A stretch of DNA of 64,000 nt, from assembly GCF_005239225.2 (NCBI RefSeq), contig NC_133294.1, positions 682,001 to 746,000 on the forward strand. Direction: 5' to 3'. A program made the translations under genes and the position numbers. The DNA is from Populus alba. Taxonomy: Eukaryota; Streptophyta; Magnoliopsida; Malpighiales; Salicaceae. Shown in pieces: positions 35,187-47,534 of the stretch. Below the pieces are notes generated by a model. That model did not search any database. It saw only the letters and a list, made by a program, of their open reading frames with translations, and was not told the origin of the DNA. The first letter of the stretch is position 1. The number at the start of each line of letters is the position of its first letter.

Positions 35187-36548
35187 AGTGAGGAGATAAA
35201 AGTCTCTGTATGTCAAAGATGGGTCGTTCCACCACTAAGCCATGACATAGAAGAGAAAGAACAAGTGGGCGTAGTTTCTGTCTACGAGATTGAAAGAGAA
35301 GACTGACGTCAGCCGCTTATAGATTATTTGAGACATGGAAAACTACCTAAAGACTTGCGCCATAAGACAGAGGTGAGGCGAAGAGCTTCTCGCTTCATAT
35401 ACTTCCAAGGCACTCTTTATTGTCGCTCTTTTGACGGAATCTTTTTGCGCTATCTCGAAGAAGAAGAAGCAACAAAAGCACTAGAAGAAACTCACTCAGG
35501 GATTTGTGGAGCACACCAATCAGGCCCTAAACTTCACTTTCGGATCAAAAGAATGGGATATTACTGGCCAACAATGGTAAAGGATTGCATAGACTATGCT
35601 AGAAAATGTCAAAGTTGTCAATTGCATGCTAATTTGATCCACCAGCCACCTGAGCCTTTACACCCGACAGTTGTCTCTTGGCCCTTTGATGCTTGGGGAC
35701 TTGATGTGGTAGGACCATTGCCGAAAAGCTCCGGGGGGCATCTTTACATATTGGCTGCAACAGATTACTTCTCCAAGTGGGCAGAAGCTGCAGCATTAAG
35801 AGAGGTCAAGAAAGAGACAGTTGTAAGCTTCATCCGAACAAACATCATTTACCGTTATGGGGTACCAAGATACATCATAACTGATAATGGAAAGGAATTC
35901 TACAATACAGCCATGAACAAGTTGTGTGCACAGTTCAGTTTCAAACAACATAACTCTTCTATGTACAATGCTCCGGCTAATGGTTTGGTGGAAGCCTTTA
36001 ACAAGACTTTATGCAACATTCTCAAGAAGGTGGTGAATCGCTCGAAGAAGGACTGACATGAGAGAATTGGGGAGGCGCTATGGGCTTATCGTACTACATT
36101 CCGAACACCAACTCAAGCTACTCCATACTCCCTGGTATATGGGGTTGAAGCTGTTCTTCCACTAGAATGTCAAATTCCATCTTTAAGAATTGCAATCCAA
36201 GAAGGACTTTCCAATGAAGACAATGTTCGCCTATGCCTTGAAGAGCTTGAAGCTTTAGATGAAAAACGTCTTGAGGCAAAACAACGATTAGAATGTTATC
36301 AAGCACGACTTTGTAGAGCTTTCAACAAGAAGGTGCGACCACGCTCCTTTCAAGAAGGGGATCTTGTCTTGGCAGTACGACGCCCGATAATCATGTCAAA
36401 ACACATGGGCAGCAAGTTCCTCTCCAAATGGGATGGCCCTTATGTGGTTCAAGAAGTCTACACCAATGGATCTTACAAAATTGTTGATGAGAATGGATTG
36501 AGGATTGGGCCTATCAATGGAAAATTCTTGAAAAGATACTATGCTTGA
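35187..36548 (+). pseudogene. Gypsy integrase
   Basis: After a TGA at 35304-35306, an HHCC zinc-binding segment (THSGICGAHQSG…, CQSCQ) and the DDE core follow: WGLDVVGPLPKS, YIITDNGKEF, ANGLVEAFNKTL. A TGA at 36054-36056 sits where KKD-W-HERIGEALWAYRTT is expected. The C-terminal part (RSFQEGDLVLAVRRP … KFLKRYYA) is open to the stop at 36546-36548. No chromodomain is seen. Confidence 0.88.
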
Positions 36549-36623
36549 AATCTGATGTAGCTCCTGGCCCACACGAGCTAAAACTGTGAAAGGCAAAAAA
36601 AAAAAAAAAAGACAAAAAAAGAA

Positions 36624-36813
36624 ATTGAACTACGTTATGACTTGATCATTTTATCCATAAAGGTACGTAGGCAACTTGGAATTCATTCAAAGTACAGTCA
36701 CGCAAAAAAAAAAAATCTTTGACAAAAAAAATAATCTTTTGAACGACGTTATGACTTGATCCTTTATCCACAAAGGTACGTAGGCAACTTAGAAATTATT
36801 CTAAGTACAGTCA
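36624..36813 (+). repeat. Direct repeat just after integrase
   Basis: Two copies (36624-36702 and 36740-36813) of a 75-bp unit containing cgttatgacttgatc, then aaaggtacgtaggcaactt, then aagtacagtcac, separated by A-rich DNA. It probably belongs to the 3' untranslated part of the element. Confidence 0.7.
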
Positions 36814-37399
36814 CATCATCCTTTAAAGCTATTTGGGTCAATATGATTGTTCACATGGAAAAAGAGGGATAAGTAAACCTCAAAACACAATCATAACATG
36901 GAAAATCAGGTGATAAGACACAAGCGAAGGCAAAATATAGACTTTATTAATAGAAAGAAGAATTCTATTACATAAAGTATGTATTCTTAACATAGAGTCA
37001 ATAAGCCAGATTTTGATGACCCTGTTGGCTTTGTTGTGTCTGGGTGGATGGTCGTTGATGTCATTAAAGCTGTGAAGGATGAGGCATTCAAGGAGAATAA
37101 AATTGATCCATTAAACAAAGGCATAGCCTGAGAATGAATTCCTTTGTAAGTTATTTTGCCCTCAACATGTGCAGGGATTGGAATCTGGTACGCGTCATTC
37201 TGCAAAATTGCCTAGTATTTGAGTTTCATTGCCTGGGAAGTTTGGGTAGTTGAAGTTCATTGTCGTAGCGCCAGTTATTGCTAATGTCATGGTGTTCATT
37301 GAAGCAGAACTTTAGCTATTTGAAGAAGCAACATTGTCGGCAACATGGGAAGGACTCATGCTGGCTGGTCGTAGCAGCTGCTACTTCTACAGCAGCTTG

Positions 37400-37825
37400 T
37401 TATTGATTCGTTGGGAAAAAGAAAGCGGGTTCTAGTATTTGAGCAGTTGCTATAGAAGGATTGGTTGGGCAAAGGCAATTAGAGGATGTTGTACTGAGAA
37501 GTGCTTTCACTGCTTCACCATGTAACTCAACCATGGCAGATTTTGTCAAAATTTGAACAGCATCTGCTAGTTCGGCAATAAATAGATGATAGTGGGTTGG
37601 AGCAATGGCTACCAGCTTCTTCATTACATCCACCATATGCTAAGCATCGTCCATCTCTGTTGCTCCACAACTGATGCAGCTGGAGTCTTTGACACACCAG
37701 CAACTGGAATCTTCATCAACAGCAGCTCTAACTCGGTCCACCATGAAATACAGCACCAACATCAACTTTAACATCACGCAACTCTTCATTCTTCCACCAG
37801 CACCGAGATCACAGCCGTCCTCCAC
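37400..37825 (-). pseudogene. Fragment resembling UPL1/UPL2 HECT ligase interior
   Basis: In one frame, with a single TAG at 37640-37642, the minus strand encodes MKKLVAIAPTHYHLFIAEL, then NLTKSAM-type and EAVKALLSTTSS segments. These recall the armadillo-like interior of plant UPL1/UPL2 ubiquitin ligases, from memory of the family. No HECT domain is present. It is a short captured or chance fragment; identification needs a protein search. Confidence 0.35.
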
Positions 37826-38909
37826 AGCACAACTCCATCTCAGCCCTGTTCCAGCCCTACACCAGCAACAGCACGTAGCGATTGATGTTCACGTTACAAG
37901 CGTCCTAAATTCTCCAGCAGCAAGTTCAGTAGTGCAGCTGTTAGGAGCAACGTCATTACAAAGAATAAGTGTATGCTAGGCATGGGAAACAGGCAGCCAA
38001 ATCGCTTAGAAAGCTTGAGAATATCCATGAAGAAAGCAGGAGATGAGGTCAAGGGAGCTTCTTTGGCTAGCGATGCATTCTTTGTTATTGCTTGGAACGA
38101 TACAGTGGAGAAGGTATGTGAAGTTAGCATTGGTGTTGTTGCAGAGCATGGTGGTAGCATCAGGAATAAGGACACCATAGAATGCTGCAACAGTACATGA
38201 AAAAAAAAAAACTGCAAAAGATGATGAATAGATACTAGTCTCGTGGTGAACTGCAGAAACCGCGATGTTGATTGTAAAGTTCTCAATATTCTTGAAGTCA
38301 CGCAACAAATCATCTCGATACTTCAATAGGAGTGGTTAATACAACTAAATGTGGCGTGATATCAGCTGCTTTGAACCAGATTTTGAGGAAATGCCGAAAA
38401 TACATTAGGGAACTTGGTGACCATAGATGATGATGATGATGATGATGAAATGTGGTCTGAATAAATACTTCCTTTACTAGTTGCTGGTGTTTTACTACGA
38501 GTAGAAGCTGCAGCTATAACTGCAAATTGTCACTGCTTTTAAAGCTGAAGGATTGGTTGACTCTGCGGCTACTGTTACAACAACTCCGTGGTAATTCAAT
38601 GAGAAGATGAAAGTGAGCCCATACAAAATATTACGATGATCATCAGGGGGCAGGTCTTGCTGAAGCAAAATCTGCAAAGACACAAATAAAAAAAAGATTA
38701 TTAGCATCGTTTGATCCTTGAAGGTTTGTGCCGGACGGGACCAAGGAGAAGTTTGATGGCAATGGATCTGATGCAATTGGAATTAAGGGTCACAGCTCTG
38801 CTCCAGTCGACATTGGTGGTCACAAATCCGATGCTATTGACATTGATAAAGACTTGGTTGGTGATGAAAAGGACATTGAAATAGCTGCAGTGATGGTTTG
38901 GTTTCTAAT

Positions 38910-39001
38910 AAAGAAGATCCCTTGATGGAATAGTCCACCATGGGAGCAGACTTGGCCAATCGCTTCAGACCTTCAATGAGCTTTGGGAGGTTCGATACCA
39001 C
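38910..39001 (-). pseudogene. Elongation factor 2-like fragment
   Basis: The minus strand reads SNLPKLIEGLKRLAKSAPMV directly after a splice acceptor (CTGCTAG). This closely follows the eEF2 domain segment with the conserved LPKLxEGLKRLAKSDPMV pattern, then diverges within ten residues. It is too short to be functional and is foreign to a retrotransposon, so it is read as a captured piece of host sequence. Confidence 0.55.
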
Positions 39002-39360
39002 CTAGCAGTGAACAGCCACACGCATAATCGGAGATATAAAGAGATAGCAGCAAGAATAGGGTGGGCACCTTCCTTCTCGTTTTTGCAGTTGTAATAAAAC
39101 AAAATAAATAAATAAAGGGAGACATGCATACCTGGACAGCTAGTGGAGGCTGCGTTGAAGGAACCAGGATTATTAACAACACAGAACGACCACAACTTAT
39201 TGAATGGAAATAATATGGCTGAGTCCTTTGAGAAGTAGCAACCTGTTGGTGCTAAAGAAGAAGAGAATGACGAACGCCTCCTAAGATTGATTGCCTGGCT
39301 TATTGGAAGCCGAACTTTCTGTAAAAAAAAATAGAAGGGACAAGTATGGTTTTTATAGCC

Positions 39361-40140
39361 GCTTACTCTGATGAGAAGACTCTTGCTTAATTAACATAAT
39401 CAAAAGCCAACGAACTTTTCCTAGTTGAAGAAAATTTTCCTAGTTCAATTGAGCGAAGTCGGCTACCAGTACTGGAAATTCTTTTGCTCTCTTAATAATT
39501 CATTCACGTTGGACAATTCATTCAGGAAATAAAGGATGCACATGGTTAAGCCAAAAGAAAAGGAAACAACAAATTTCCTATACTGTTGAGAAGGAATTAT
39601 ATAGGAAAGAGCATTTGAACGGGAATGAAGTAAATAATTCATCAAACAATGAGTGCACGCATATCAAGAGAAGAAAGAGAATATGAATCAAAATATTTAA
39701 TATGTGATAATTCATTGACCGCTACTTGGAATCACAAACAGATTACGTTATTGGATTCAGAATAACGAGATCTTTAAAACAAGATGTTACAATGACCACT
39801 TCCAGTGAAAAGAAAAATTCATGCAGCCCGGTCAAAGTGTTGGTTGCTATTCGGGTATGAAGATAAATTTTGTTTGGTCCTGTATATGCAGCAGTTTCAA
39901 ATGAGGTATTGGACCTTAATATTCTATCATTTGATTTGATAAATCTCAATCAAGATTGATCCATAAATTTTCAATTTTGATTATCATATTTTATTTTCAT
40001 AATAAGATTTATCTGCTTGTTGTAAAAATCTAATATGATCAGATCAAATTTTAGTCGGAAATATAAAACCCTCTCAGCCATATTTTTCGAGACATGCCCA
40101 CTTGTTTCAAAAGTAAGTGAACTTGTCTCGAGGGGGCATC
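39361..40140 (+). other. 3' non-coding part of the Gypsy element and polypurine tract
   Basis: No coding sequence is recognised. It ends with tctcgagggggcatc (40126-40140), the polypurine tract immediately before the 3' LTR. Confidence 0.65.
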
Positions 40141-40912
40141 TGTAGAAACACAAATTTTTTACCAATCAAATTTTACCATGTGTTATTTTATTCTTTAAAA
40201 GAAAGGGATAAAATAAGATTGAAATAAATGACATGGAAAATAAATGAGCCTTCATATATTTCTTGGCCAAAGAAAAGTTGACACTTGGAATGAGATATTC
40301 AAGATATCTTGTCATAAATACAAAATCTCATCAGATATCTTGTCATAAATGCAAGATTTCGTCAATAAAGACCAACCAATAAAATTATGCCATGTGGCGT
40401 TGGAAAAGGACTTGAGAGCCCCTACAGATCTCTATAAATAGAGGCCTCAACCTAAACGGATTGGATCCCAGGAGATACAAATTTTCTTCAAGACTCTCTC
40501 TCTCTCTCTCTTCAAGCAAGGAAGCTCTCTCTCAAAGAGTTCTCAAGCCTCCTTCATCTACGCTTGAAGTTTAACAAGAATGAAGCTCTGTTGGATCAAG
40601 CCAAAACGCCCCATAAGAGTTCTTCAACAACACTTTGAAGACAAATCAAGGTACTCTTCAAAGCATCAAATCACAACATCTCGCTTCGCAATACACACCC
40701 AAATTCGCGTTCTTGTAAAGCACAAATCTTGGCTTGATTACTCAAATAAATCAAGTCACCATACATCAAATCCAAGGGAAGAACCAGAGGATTGCCATAT
40801 TCTTTTGATAGAATATATTACATAGAGATTGTACCCATTCATATATTTAATAAAATCATATATTTGTACACGTGTGCTTGTTTAATTTCAGGTGCACAAA
40901 ATTGTGTCTACA
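40141..40912 (+). repeat. 3' LTR of the Gypsy element
   Basis: Same length (772 bp) as the 5' LTR with 13 substitutions (9 transitions, 4 transversions, counted by eye), about 98.3% identity. TATA box at 40433-40440. Confidence 0.93.
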
Positions 40913-41525
40913 ATGCCAAATTATAATCCTTGCCATACCTTTCGTTTGAACTTTCCTTTGATCAATCCTTTCCACTAATGAAACAAATCATCCAATAAAT
41001 GAGTTATGAACCATGAAAGTCCCCACCAATAAACTATTTGTTTCAGATTTTTCAAGACATTTAATTATAATGAAAACGGATGTGATCTGTAGTTTCTGAC
41101 CTGGAAATACAAAATGAATATAAATATTCCTGCATTATGATAAAATATTTTTAATTAAAAAAAGGTTGGGTGCAAAACTTATTTTCTATAGCTAACCATT
41201 ATCTAAACTAAAAAACTTAAGTTTTTATATATATTAATTTATATCAACTTTTAAAAAACTATCAACACACATCTTACTTTTCTATTTCTTTTTAAATAAT
41301 TAAATAATACTTTGTATTGATCTCTTAAAATGCACCTTTTCTTTTCGGTGACTTCATGCTCGGATGAGCTCCTCCTTTATAGGGATATTTTCTTAATAGT
41401 AATTTAAAAATTACTCTGCTTTTTGTAGCTTAAGAACTTGTTTGATTGATCACTATAAAAAATAAATATATTAAGATTAGACTTATGTCGGAATTCTTTT
41501 TCTTAGTTCAGTAAGTTAGTAAAAT

Positions 41526-41575
<50 letters not shown>

Positions 41576-43301
41576 AGCAATGTATCTTTAGATACCATCT
41601 ACATTGAAAAGAACAAAAATGAAGCTCCATCCATGTGACTTCTTTTACACTGGAGTGCAGGGCAAAGCAAAGGCATGTGGTCCAGCATAAATGGGTGTCT
41701 TCTCCCCCACGGCCTCTCTCCTTCCTTTCCTCCACCTATTTTGTGGCGCCATGGGTGCTAGAATCCACCTTTCATTTTGCCCTACCATAAACATAATTAC
41801 TTGTCTTTGACTCCTGTTTTTATGCTGGGTTTTCCATCTTTCCTTCCTTTTTCTTTTTGCTAACATGTTTAGGATGGAGAGGATGTCCTCCGTTAAACGC
41901 TCCGGCGAGAAAATCAAACCCATGCATAAATAAAAATGGAAGCACTAAATCGACAGTGTTGTCTCGTCCGAAATAGATGCCACAGTCCAAGCAGCAAGAG
42001 GGTAAAAATGATTCTCAGGCAGTCCTTGCTAGTCCAATCTTCCCTTTTTCCGTTTAGAGTGGTAAATTATGTTTCGCAACAAAATGGAAGTATTCTTTTC
42101 TCCACTTTAGCCATCTTCGGTTATTCTCTTAATAGTGTCGAAAAATATTTTAATCTCGTGAAAAAATTATATTTTCACAATACTAAACTATAACATTCAA
42201 TAATATTATTATAATTATTGTCATCATCACACCACGATACCATAACTACCACTTCTAAACATCATCTTATTATTAATATAATTACTATTTTATCAACATC
42301 CCGTTATAACTACATTCTTGAACAAGGCAGGTCGGGAATAATATTGCAGCTCTCTTCTATATTTCTGATTGACCAGAATACTATAAATTCTTTGTTATCT
42401 TATGTTCTTAAAACTATTTCTTAGGCGAGTTTAATTTTTGGAGTTGAGATTATTTTTTTATAGTATATTTAATTTTTAATAGCAAAGAAATTAATATGTC
42501 ATGGGTTCTAATCTTATTATCCTCATTGGTTTTTATTAAATTGATAAAATCAATTATAATATAGCATAAATTTTTAAATTCAAATAGGTTTCAAGTATTA
42601 AGAGTTATTTTAAAATTATTAAATGAATCTCATTTAAAAATTGAAGATTTCAAGTTGAAATAATTGACGTGCAAATGATAAAGGGGTAAATTGTGAATCT
42701 AATAAACAAATGATTGGTTTAAAATGGAAAGAGTGCTATTTCTATCAGCTTGTCCGAAAATTGCTACACTATTTTGGTCTACGTTTAATAGAATGAGGAT
42801 CCATGTTATAATTAGAGAGCAATATTCAGCAGTTGTTTGTCCAGCATCAGATTCTATCGGACTTCTGTAAAGATCCATCCCTGTATATGAGAAATTATTG
42901 TCCACAGTGTGCAACAATAGTGCTAGGTGGTGAAGGATTTATTTTTAATATTTTTGTATACAAGAACTTTATTTTTAGCTAGCCTACATCTGCAGATTTT
43001 TCTTTTTTTATAATAATCGAAATTTTATAAATAAAACATAGTCCTTACATAGAGAGAAATGGAAAACTCATATATAAAACAATTAACCCAAAAGATATTC
43101 AGCAGTTGTTAATTTGTCCAGCATCAGATATTTCTATCGGACTTCTGTAAAGATCCATCCCTGTATATGAGAAATTATTGTCCACAGTGTGCAACAATAG
43201 TGCTCGGTGATGAAGGATTAGTACTGTAAACACTGCATTCCAATCGGTTTTTTGTTTTCAAAAATTAGTTTATTTCTTGATGTCCAAATGCCCCATAAAA
43301 T
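40913..43301. other. Upstream block of gene C, part 2
   Basis: Continues the match to gene A upstream DNA (6380-8508) after the Gypsy insertion, including the TA microsatellite (41529-41572). From 42801 it runs into the block also found at 12344 onwards. It ends at the target duplication aaaat (43297-43301) of the Copia element. Confidence 0.75.
42815..43220. repeat. 125-bp duplication within the block
   Basis: The unit from atattcagcagttgtt to gtgctaggtggtgaaggatt occurs at 42815-42941 and again at 43094-43220, separated by about 150 bp of AT-rich DNA. The paralogous block at 12350-12475 has one copy. Confidence 0.75.
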
Positions 43302-43639
43302 TGTTGGTGTGAGAAACCATAGGTGGTGGCTTTGAAACACTCAGAGGGGATAAAACACGAAGTTTTATTACAAAAAAACACAAGCTTACAAATACAACAA
43401 AAGCTTACAATACACACCCTCTCTTTCTCTCTAATGTTTCTCTCTATTCTCTCCACACAAATAACATAAGCTGGGCACTCTATTTATACACGAATTCAAA
43501 ACAAGAAAATTCAACCTTCAAGTGTGAAGGCAGCTGGCGGCTGATGGTGTGAAGGCGGCTGGCGGCTGCGCCAGGTGGCTGGTGGCTGCAAGTGGTGGTT
43601 GCCTTCCTTGACCTTCTAGACTGAGTTTAAGTTTCAACA
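43302..43639 (-). repeat. 3' LTR of the Copia element
   Basis: tgttggtgtgagaaacc ... aagtttcaaca. Carries an expanded ggcggctggcggctg repeat (about 43530-43585), which explains its extra length relative to the 5' LTR. Minus-strand TATA (TATAAATA) is near 43471-43478. Confidence 0.92.
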
Positions 43640-43655
43640 AATCTCCTCTTTAAAC

Positions 43656-44457
43656 TCAATTGAGAGATATCATGCCAAGCATGAACTTTAATATGATAAA
43701 TACTTCTCTCTTCAAAGGCTTTGTGAAGATGTCTGCAACTTGATCATTTGTGTTGCAAGATATCAGTTGGACTTCTTCATTCTTCACATGTTCCCGGATA
43801 AAGTGATGACGTGTATCAATATGTTTGCTCCTTTCATGATACACTAGATTCTTTGCCAATGCGATTGCTGATCAATTATCAATATAAATCTCCGTAGGAT
43901 TTTCTTGAGGAAATCCCAAAAACTTCAGCATATTCCTTAACCATATTGAATGGCATACGGCTGAGTTGGCAGCAACATATTCAGCTTCACAGCTTGATAA
44001 CGTTACAATCGATTGCTTCTTGGATGACCATGTGAAAGATGTGTCTCCCATGAAAAAGACAAACCATGTTGTGCTTTTCCTTTCATCCAAATCTCTACCC
44101 CAAACACTATCCGAGTAGCCTACAAGATTAAAGTCTTTACTTGAGGTATAAAACATACCTTCATTCATTGTGCCTTTGATGTAGCGAAGAATTCTCTTGG
44201 CTGCATTCAAGTGAGACTGGTCTGATGTCTCCATGTATCTGCTGATAAGTCCGACTCCGTAGAGTATATCCAGTCTGGTACATGTCAAGTACCTCAAGCT
44301 TCCTACTAAGCTTTTGAAGTAAGTTGGATCAACATTTCCAACCTTACTCTTCCTCAATTCCACTCCATTCTCAACTGGAGTTGATACCGGATTGCAGCTT
44401 TTCATTTTGAACCTTTCAAGAATATCTTTGGCGTAATCGCTTTGGGATACAAAAATC
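43656..44457 (-). pseudogene. Copia RNase H region
   Basis: Minus-strand frame with GVGLISRYMETSDQSHLNAA, YSDSVWGRDLDERKSTT, SSKKQSIVTLSSCEAEYVAA and, after a stop near 43872, LAKNLVYHERSKHIDTRHHF and DQVADIFTKPL. The acidic catalytic positions of Copia RNase H are mostly kept, though the usual SDSDWAGD reads SDSVWGRD. In-frame stops at 43872 and 44460 bound it. Confidence 0.88.
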
Positions 44458-44459
44458 CC

Positions 44460-45312
44460 TTATTCTTTCTGCGTTACTTCCAAGCCAAGAAAATGTGACA
44501 TTAACCTAATGTCTGTCATCTCAAACTCTTGTACCATGCTTCGTTTGAAGTCTTCAAACATGGTAGGATTGTTGCCGGTGAATATCAAATCATCAACATA
44601 TAGGCACGCAAATAAGATGCTGCCATCTACTTCTTTCTTCACATATATTGCGTGTTCATATGGACATTTTTTAAATCCATTATCTTGAAAATACCTGTCA
44701 ATTCTGGTATTCCAAGCACGCGGAGCTTGCTTCAAACCGTAGAGAGCTTTCTTCAACTTGTATACTTTGCCTTCATTTTCAGCTTCAATGTATCCAAGTG
44801 ATTGTTCAACATAGATCTCTTCTTCTATGAAGCCATTCAGAAATGCTGACTTCACATCGAGTTGATAGATCTTCCATCTATGTTGTGCAGCTAGTGAGAT
44901 TATCAGTCTGATTGTCTCTAGCCGGGCTACTGGAGCAAATACTTCTCCATAGTCAATGCCTTCTCTCTGTTTGTAGCCTTTAGCCACTAATCTGGCTTTG
45001 TATCTTTGCACTTCTCCTTTTGCATTCTTTTTCGTCTTGTAGACCCATTTGACACCTATTCCTTTCTTCTTTTCTGGTAAATAAGTCAGCTTCCAGGTAT
45101 CATTCTTCTCAATGGCATGTATTTCTTCATCCATTGCTTTAATCCATTTCTCTTCTGTGACAGCTTCATTGAAGCTTAATGGGTCACTATCTGCAAAGAA
45201 ACAAAACAAAGTTGTATCTTCCATGACTTGAGAGGCATTGTACAGCTCTTCAAGGTTTCTCATCCTTCTTAGTCCTTCTAATGAGGATGTTGATGGTGGT
45301 GTTGATGATGAT
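44460..45312 (-). pseudogene. Copia reverse transcriptase (RVT_2)
   Basis: Contains KWVYKTKKNAKGEVQRYKAR, YQLDVKSAFLNGFIEEEIYV, YGLKQAPRAW and the catalytic YVDD motif (LYVDDLIFTG). It is open from the stop at 45315 to the stop at 44460 and in the same frame as the flanking integrase and RNase H segments. Confidence 0.9.
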
Positions 45313-45314
45313 GC

Positions 45315-46352
45315 TTATGGTGTGTTCCTCCTATTGAATACAGGGAATTTGTGTACCGGACTTTGTGGTTCAACTACTCGTACAATCGGTTCTTCTACAA
45401 GTATTGTTGGTTCTTCTTCACCTTCAAGGATCAAATCAGTGTTAATCCATTTCACTGCTTCTTGATCATCATTCCATTCCCAAGATTTATCTTCTTCAAA
45501 GATAACATCTCTACTCATAATTGCTTTCTTCATGATGGGATTATACAGCTTGTATCCCATCCTTCTTTCACCATATCCGACAAAGATGCATTTCTCGCTT
45601 TTATCATCAAGCTTTGTCCTTCTTGCATCTGGAATCTTTGCATATGCCACACAACCAAAGACTCGTAGATGAGTAACACTTGGTTTGTGACCACTCCATG
45701 CTTCTTCTGGAATGACACCTTGCAAACTTCTGGTTGGGCAGCGATTCAGTAGATACACTACACATGATACAGCTTCAGCCCAGTATTGCTTGGGCAACTT
45801 CTTTGCTTTGAGCAGACTTCTTGCCATGTCAAGAATCATGCGATTCTTCCTCTCAGCTACACCATTCAGCTGTGGTGTATAAGCTGGTGTTGTCTGATGT
45901 CTAATGCCTTGTTGTGTACAAAAGGCTTCAAAGTCATTTGCTGTATATTCTCCACCTTGATCAGATCTTACGGTTCTGATCGTATAGCCACTTTGCTTCT
46001 CCATAATTGCTTAAAAATCTTAAAAACAATTGAATACTTCTGACTTCCTCTTCAGAAAGTATATCCACGTCTTTCTGCTAAAATCATCAATAAAAATGAG
46101 GAAGTACCTATTTTGTCTAGTCAACATAGGCGTTATTGGGCCACATACATCTGTGTGCACTAACTCCAGTGGCCTCTTTGCTTTCCAGTTGACTTCTTTG
46201 ACAAAACTGGATTTGTGATGTTTGCTGAGGACACAACTCTCACAGACTTCATCTAGATGATCAATGTGAGGCAAACCTTTGACCATCTTCTTGCTTGCTA
46301 GCATCTTCAGACTTATGAAATTCAGATGTCCAAGCCTCATATGCCAAAGCCA
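45315..46352 (-). pseudogene. Copia integrase
   Basis: A zinc-binding HHCC start (HMRLGHL … CESCVLSKHH) and the core LVHTDVCGPI, RTVRSDQGGEYT and NGVAERKNRMILDMA supply the D, D and E of integrase. Two TAA stops near 46010-46020 interrupt it between the first and second core Asp. The frame is otherwise continuous and ends at a TAA at 45315-45317. Confidence 0.9.
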
Positions 46353-47534
46353 TTATTCACTGTTGGTGATGGCACTCAAACACCTTGTTGCATCATACTG
46401 GATGTTCAAAGGAAACATCCTATTCTTGGACATTTTCACATAGGCAATTAATCTCCAATTTTTGTCTCTAATTGTCAGATGACAATTCTTCGAGTAAAAA
46501 GTATATCCTCTCTTCAAAAGTTGACCTAAGCTGATCAGGTTCTGCTTTATGGCTGGGACATAATACACATCGACGATGTAGCTGGAATCGCCGTTCTTCA
46601 ACTTGATTGGGATGCTGCCTTTACCTTTGAATGGAACCTTTGAGGTATCTCCAAAAGTAACTAGACCTTGCTTGGTCTCATCTAGATCACCAAATAACTC
46701 TCGATAGCCACACATGTGATTGCTTGCTCCAGTATCTAGATACCATATATCCTCCTGTTTCTCACCAAGTCCTTGTTGGACAAGTAATGCAGCTGCTCCT
46801 CTGTCATCCTTCTCTGCATAGTTGGCTTGCTCACGTATCTCTAACGGAGCTTTCCTTCGGCATTCAGTGCTATAGTGCCCAAATTGATTGCAACTATAAC
46901 ATTGGATATTCCTCTTGTCATGGTTATTGTAACCGCCTCCTTTTCCTCTAGGAGTGAATGCCTGTTGTCCTCGACCTCCTCTGGTGATGTTTCTACCACC
47001 TCTTTCTCTGAAGCTTGTATTCCAAGATCCTCTTCCTTGGAATCTCTGAAATCCTCCTCTGGATTGTTGACTTCCTGCTTGAGTGGTATATCCACTTGTT
47101 GAAGTCTCCCCTTGCTCATATCTGTCCTTGAGAGACAGCTTTTCTTGTAAGGCATGCTCAATGGCCTTATCTCCATTTCGCTTTACAATCTTCTGCTCAT
47201 GAGCTTGCAAAGAACTCATAAGCTCATCAACTGTCAACTTGTCCACTTCCTTGGACTCTTCAATGGCGACAACAACAAAATCAAATTTTGAATCTAGGGA
47301 TCTCAAAATTTTCTCAGTAATTCGAGAATTAATTATGGCTCCTCCATTTCTCCTCATCTGATTGACTATCACCATAATTCTTGTGTGATAATCAGAAATA
47401 GATTCTGAGGACTGCTTTTGTAATAATTCAAATTCTCCTCGCAAAGATTGAAGACGAATCTTCTTGATTATGTCAGCACCTTTGTATTTTTGTTGGAGAG
47501 CCTCCCATATGTATTTTGATGTTTCAGCGGAAGC
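46353..47534 (-). pseudogene. Copia gag C-terminus and protease
   Basis: A UBN2-type gag (SLRGEFELLQKQSSESISDY … LTVDELMSSLQAHEQK) is followed by an RGG-rich stretch, a CCHC knuckle (CYSCNQFGHYSTEC) and protease (WYLDTGASNHM, Asp-Thr-Gly). Its upstream part is separated by the inserted LTR. An apparent start MSGATAS at 47549 is encoded by the LTR end, not by gag. Stop TAA at 46353-46355. Confidence 0.9.

Larger units (their letters stand above)
36900..39360 (-). other. Antisense gene-like region inside the Gypsy element
   Basis: The minus strand between integrase and the 3' LTR looks gene-like. A TATA-type TATAAAAA (about 39350-39357) is followed by an acceptor (T-rich tract, ACAG at 39319-39322), an open 187-nt exon (39318-39132), a 130-bp GT-AG intron (39131-39002) and a segment resembling elongation factor 2 (next entry). 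Another acceptor after a T-rich tract is near 38672. Further down is a UPL-like fragment (37400-37825). Frames do not join into one protein. Some Tat elements (for example Grande) carry an antisense frame here; capture of host gene pieces is the alternative. Confidence 0.45.
28632..40912 (+). mobile_element. Ty3/Gypsy retrotransposon, Tat-like, full length
   Basis: 772-bp LTRs (28632-29403 and 40141-40912) differ by 13 substitutions and no indels. The target duplication is atgcc (28627-28631, 40913-40917); the gene A upstream block is the empty site. Order: LTR, gag, protease, reverse transcriptase, RNase H, second (archaeal-type) RNase H, integrase, a 3.6-kb non-coding or antisense region, polypurine tract, LTR. 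Dual RNase H is the mark of the Tat lineage. The gag-pol reading frame is continuous in one frame but has seven in-frame stops, so it is not autonomous now. Confidence 0.93.
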
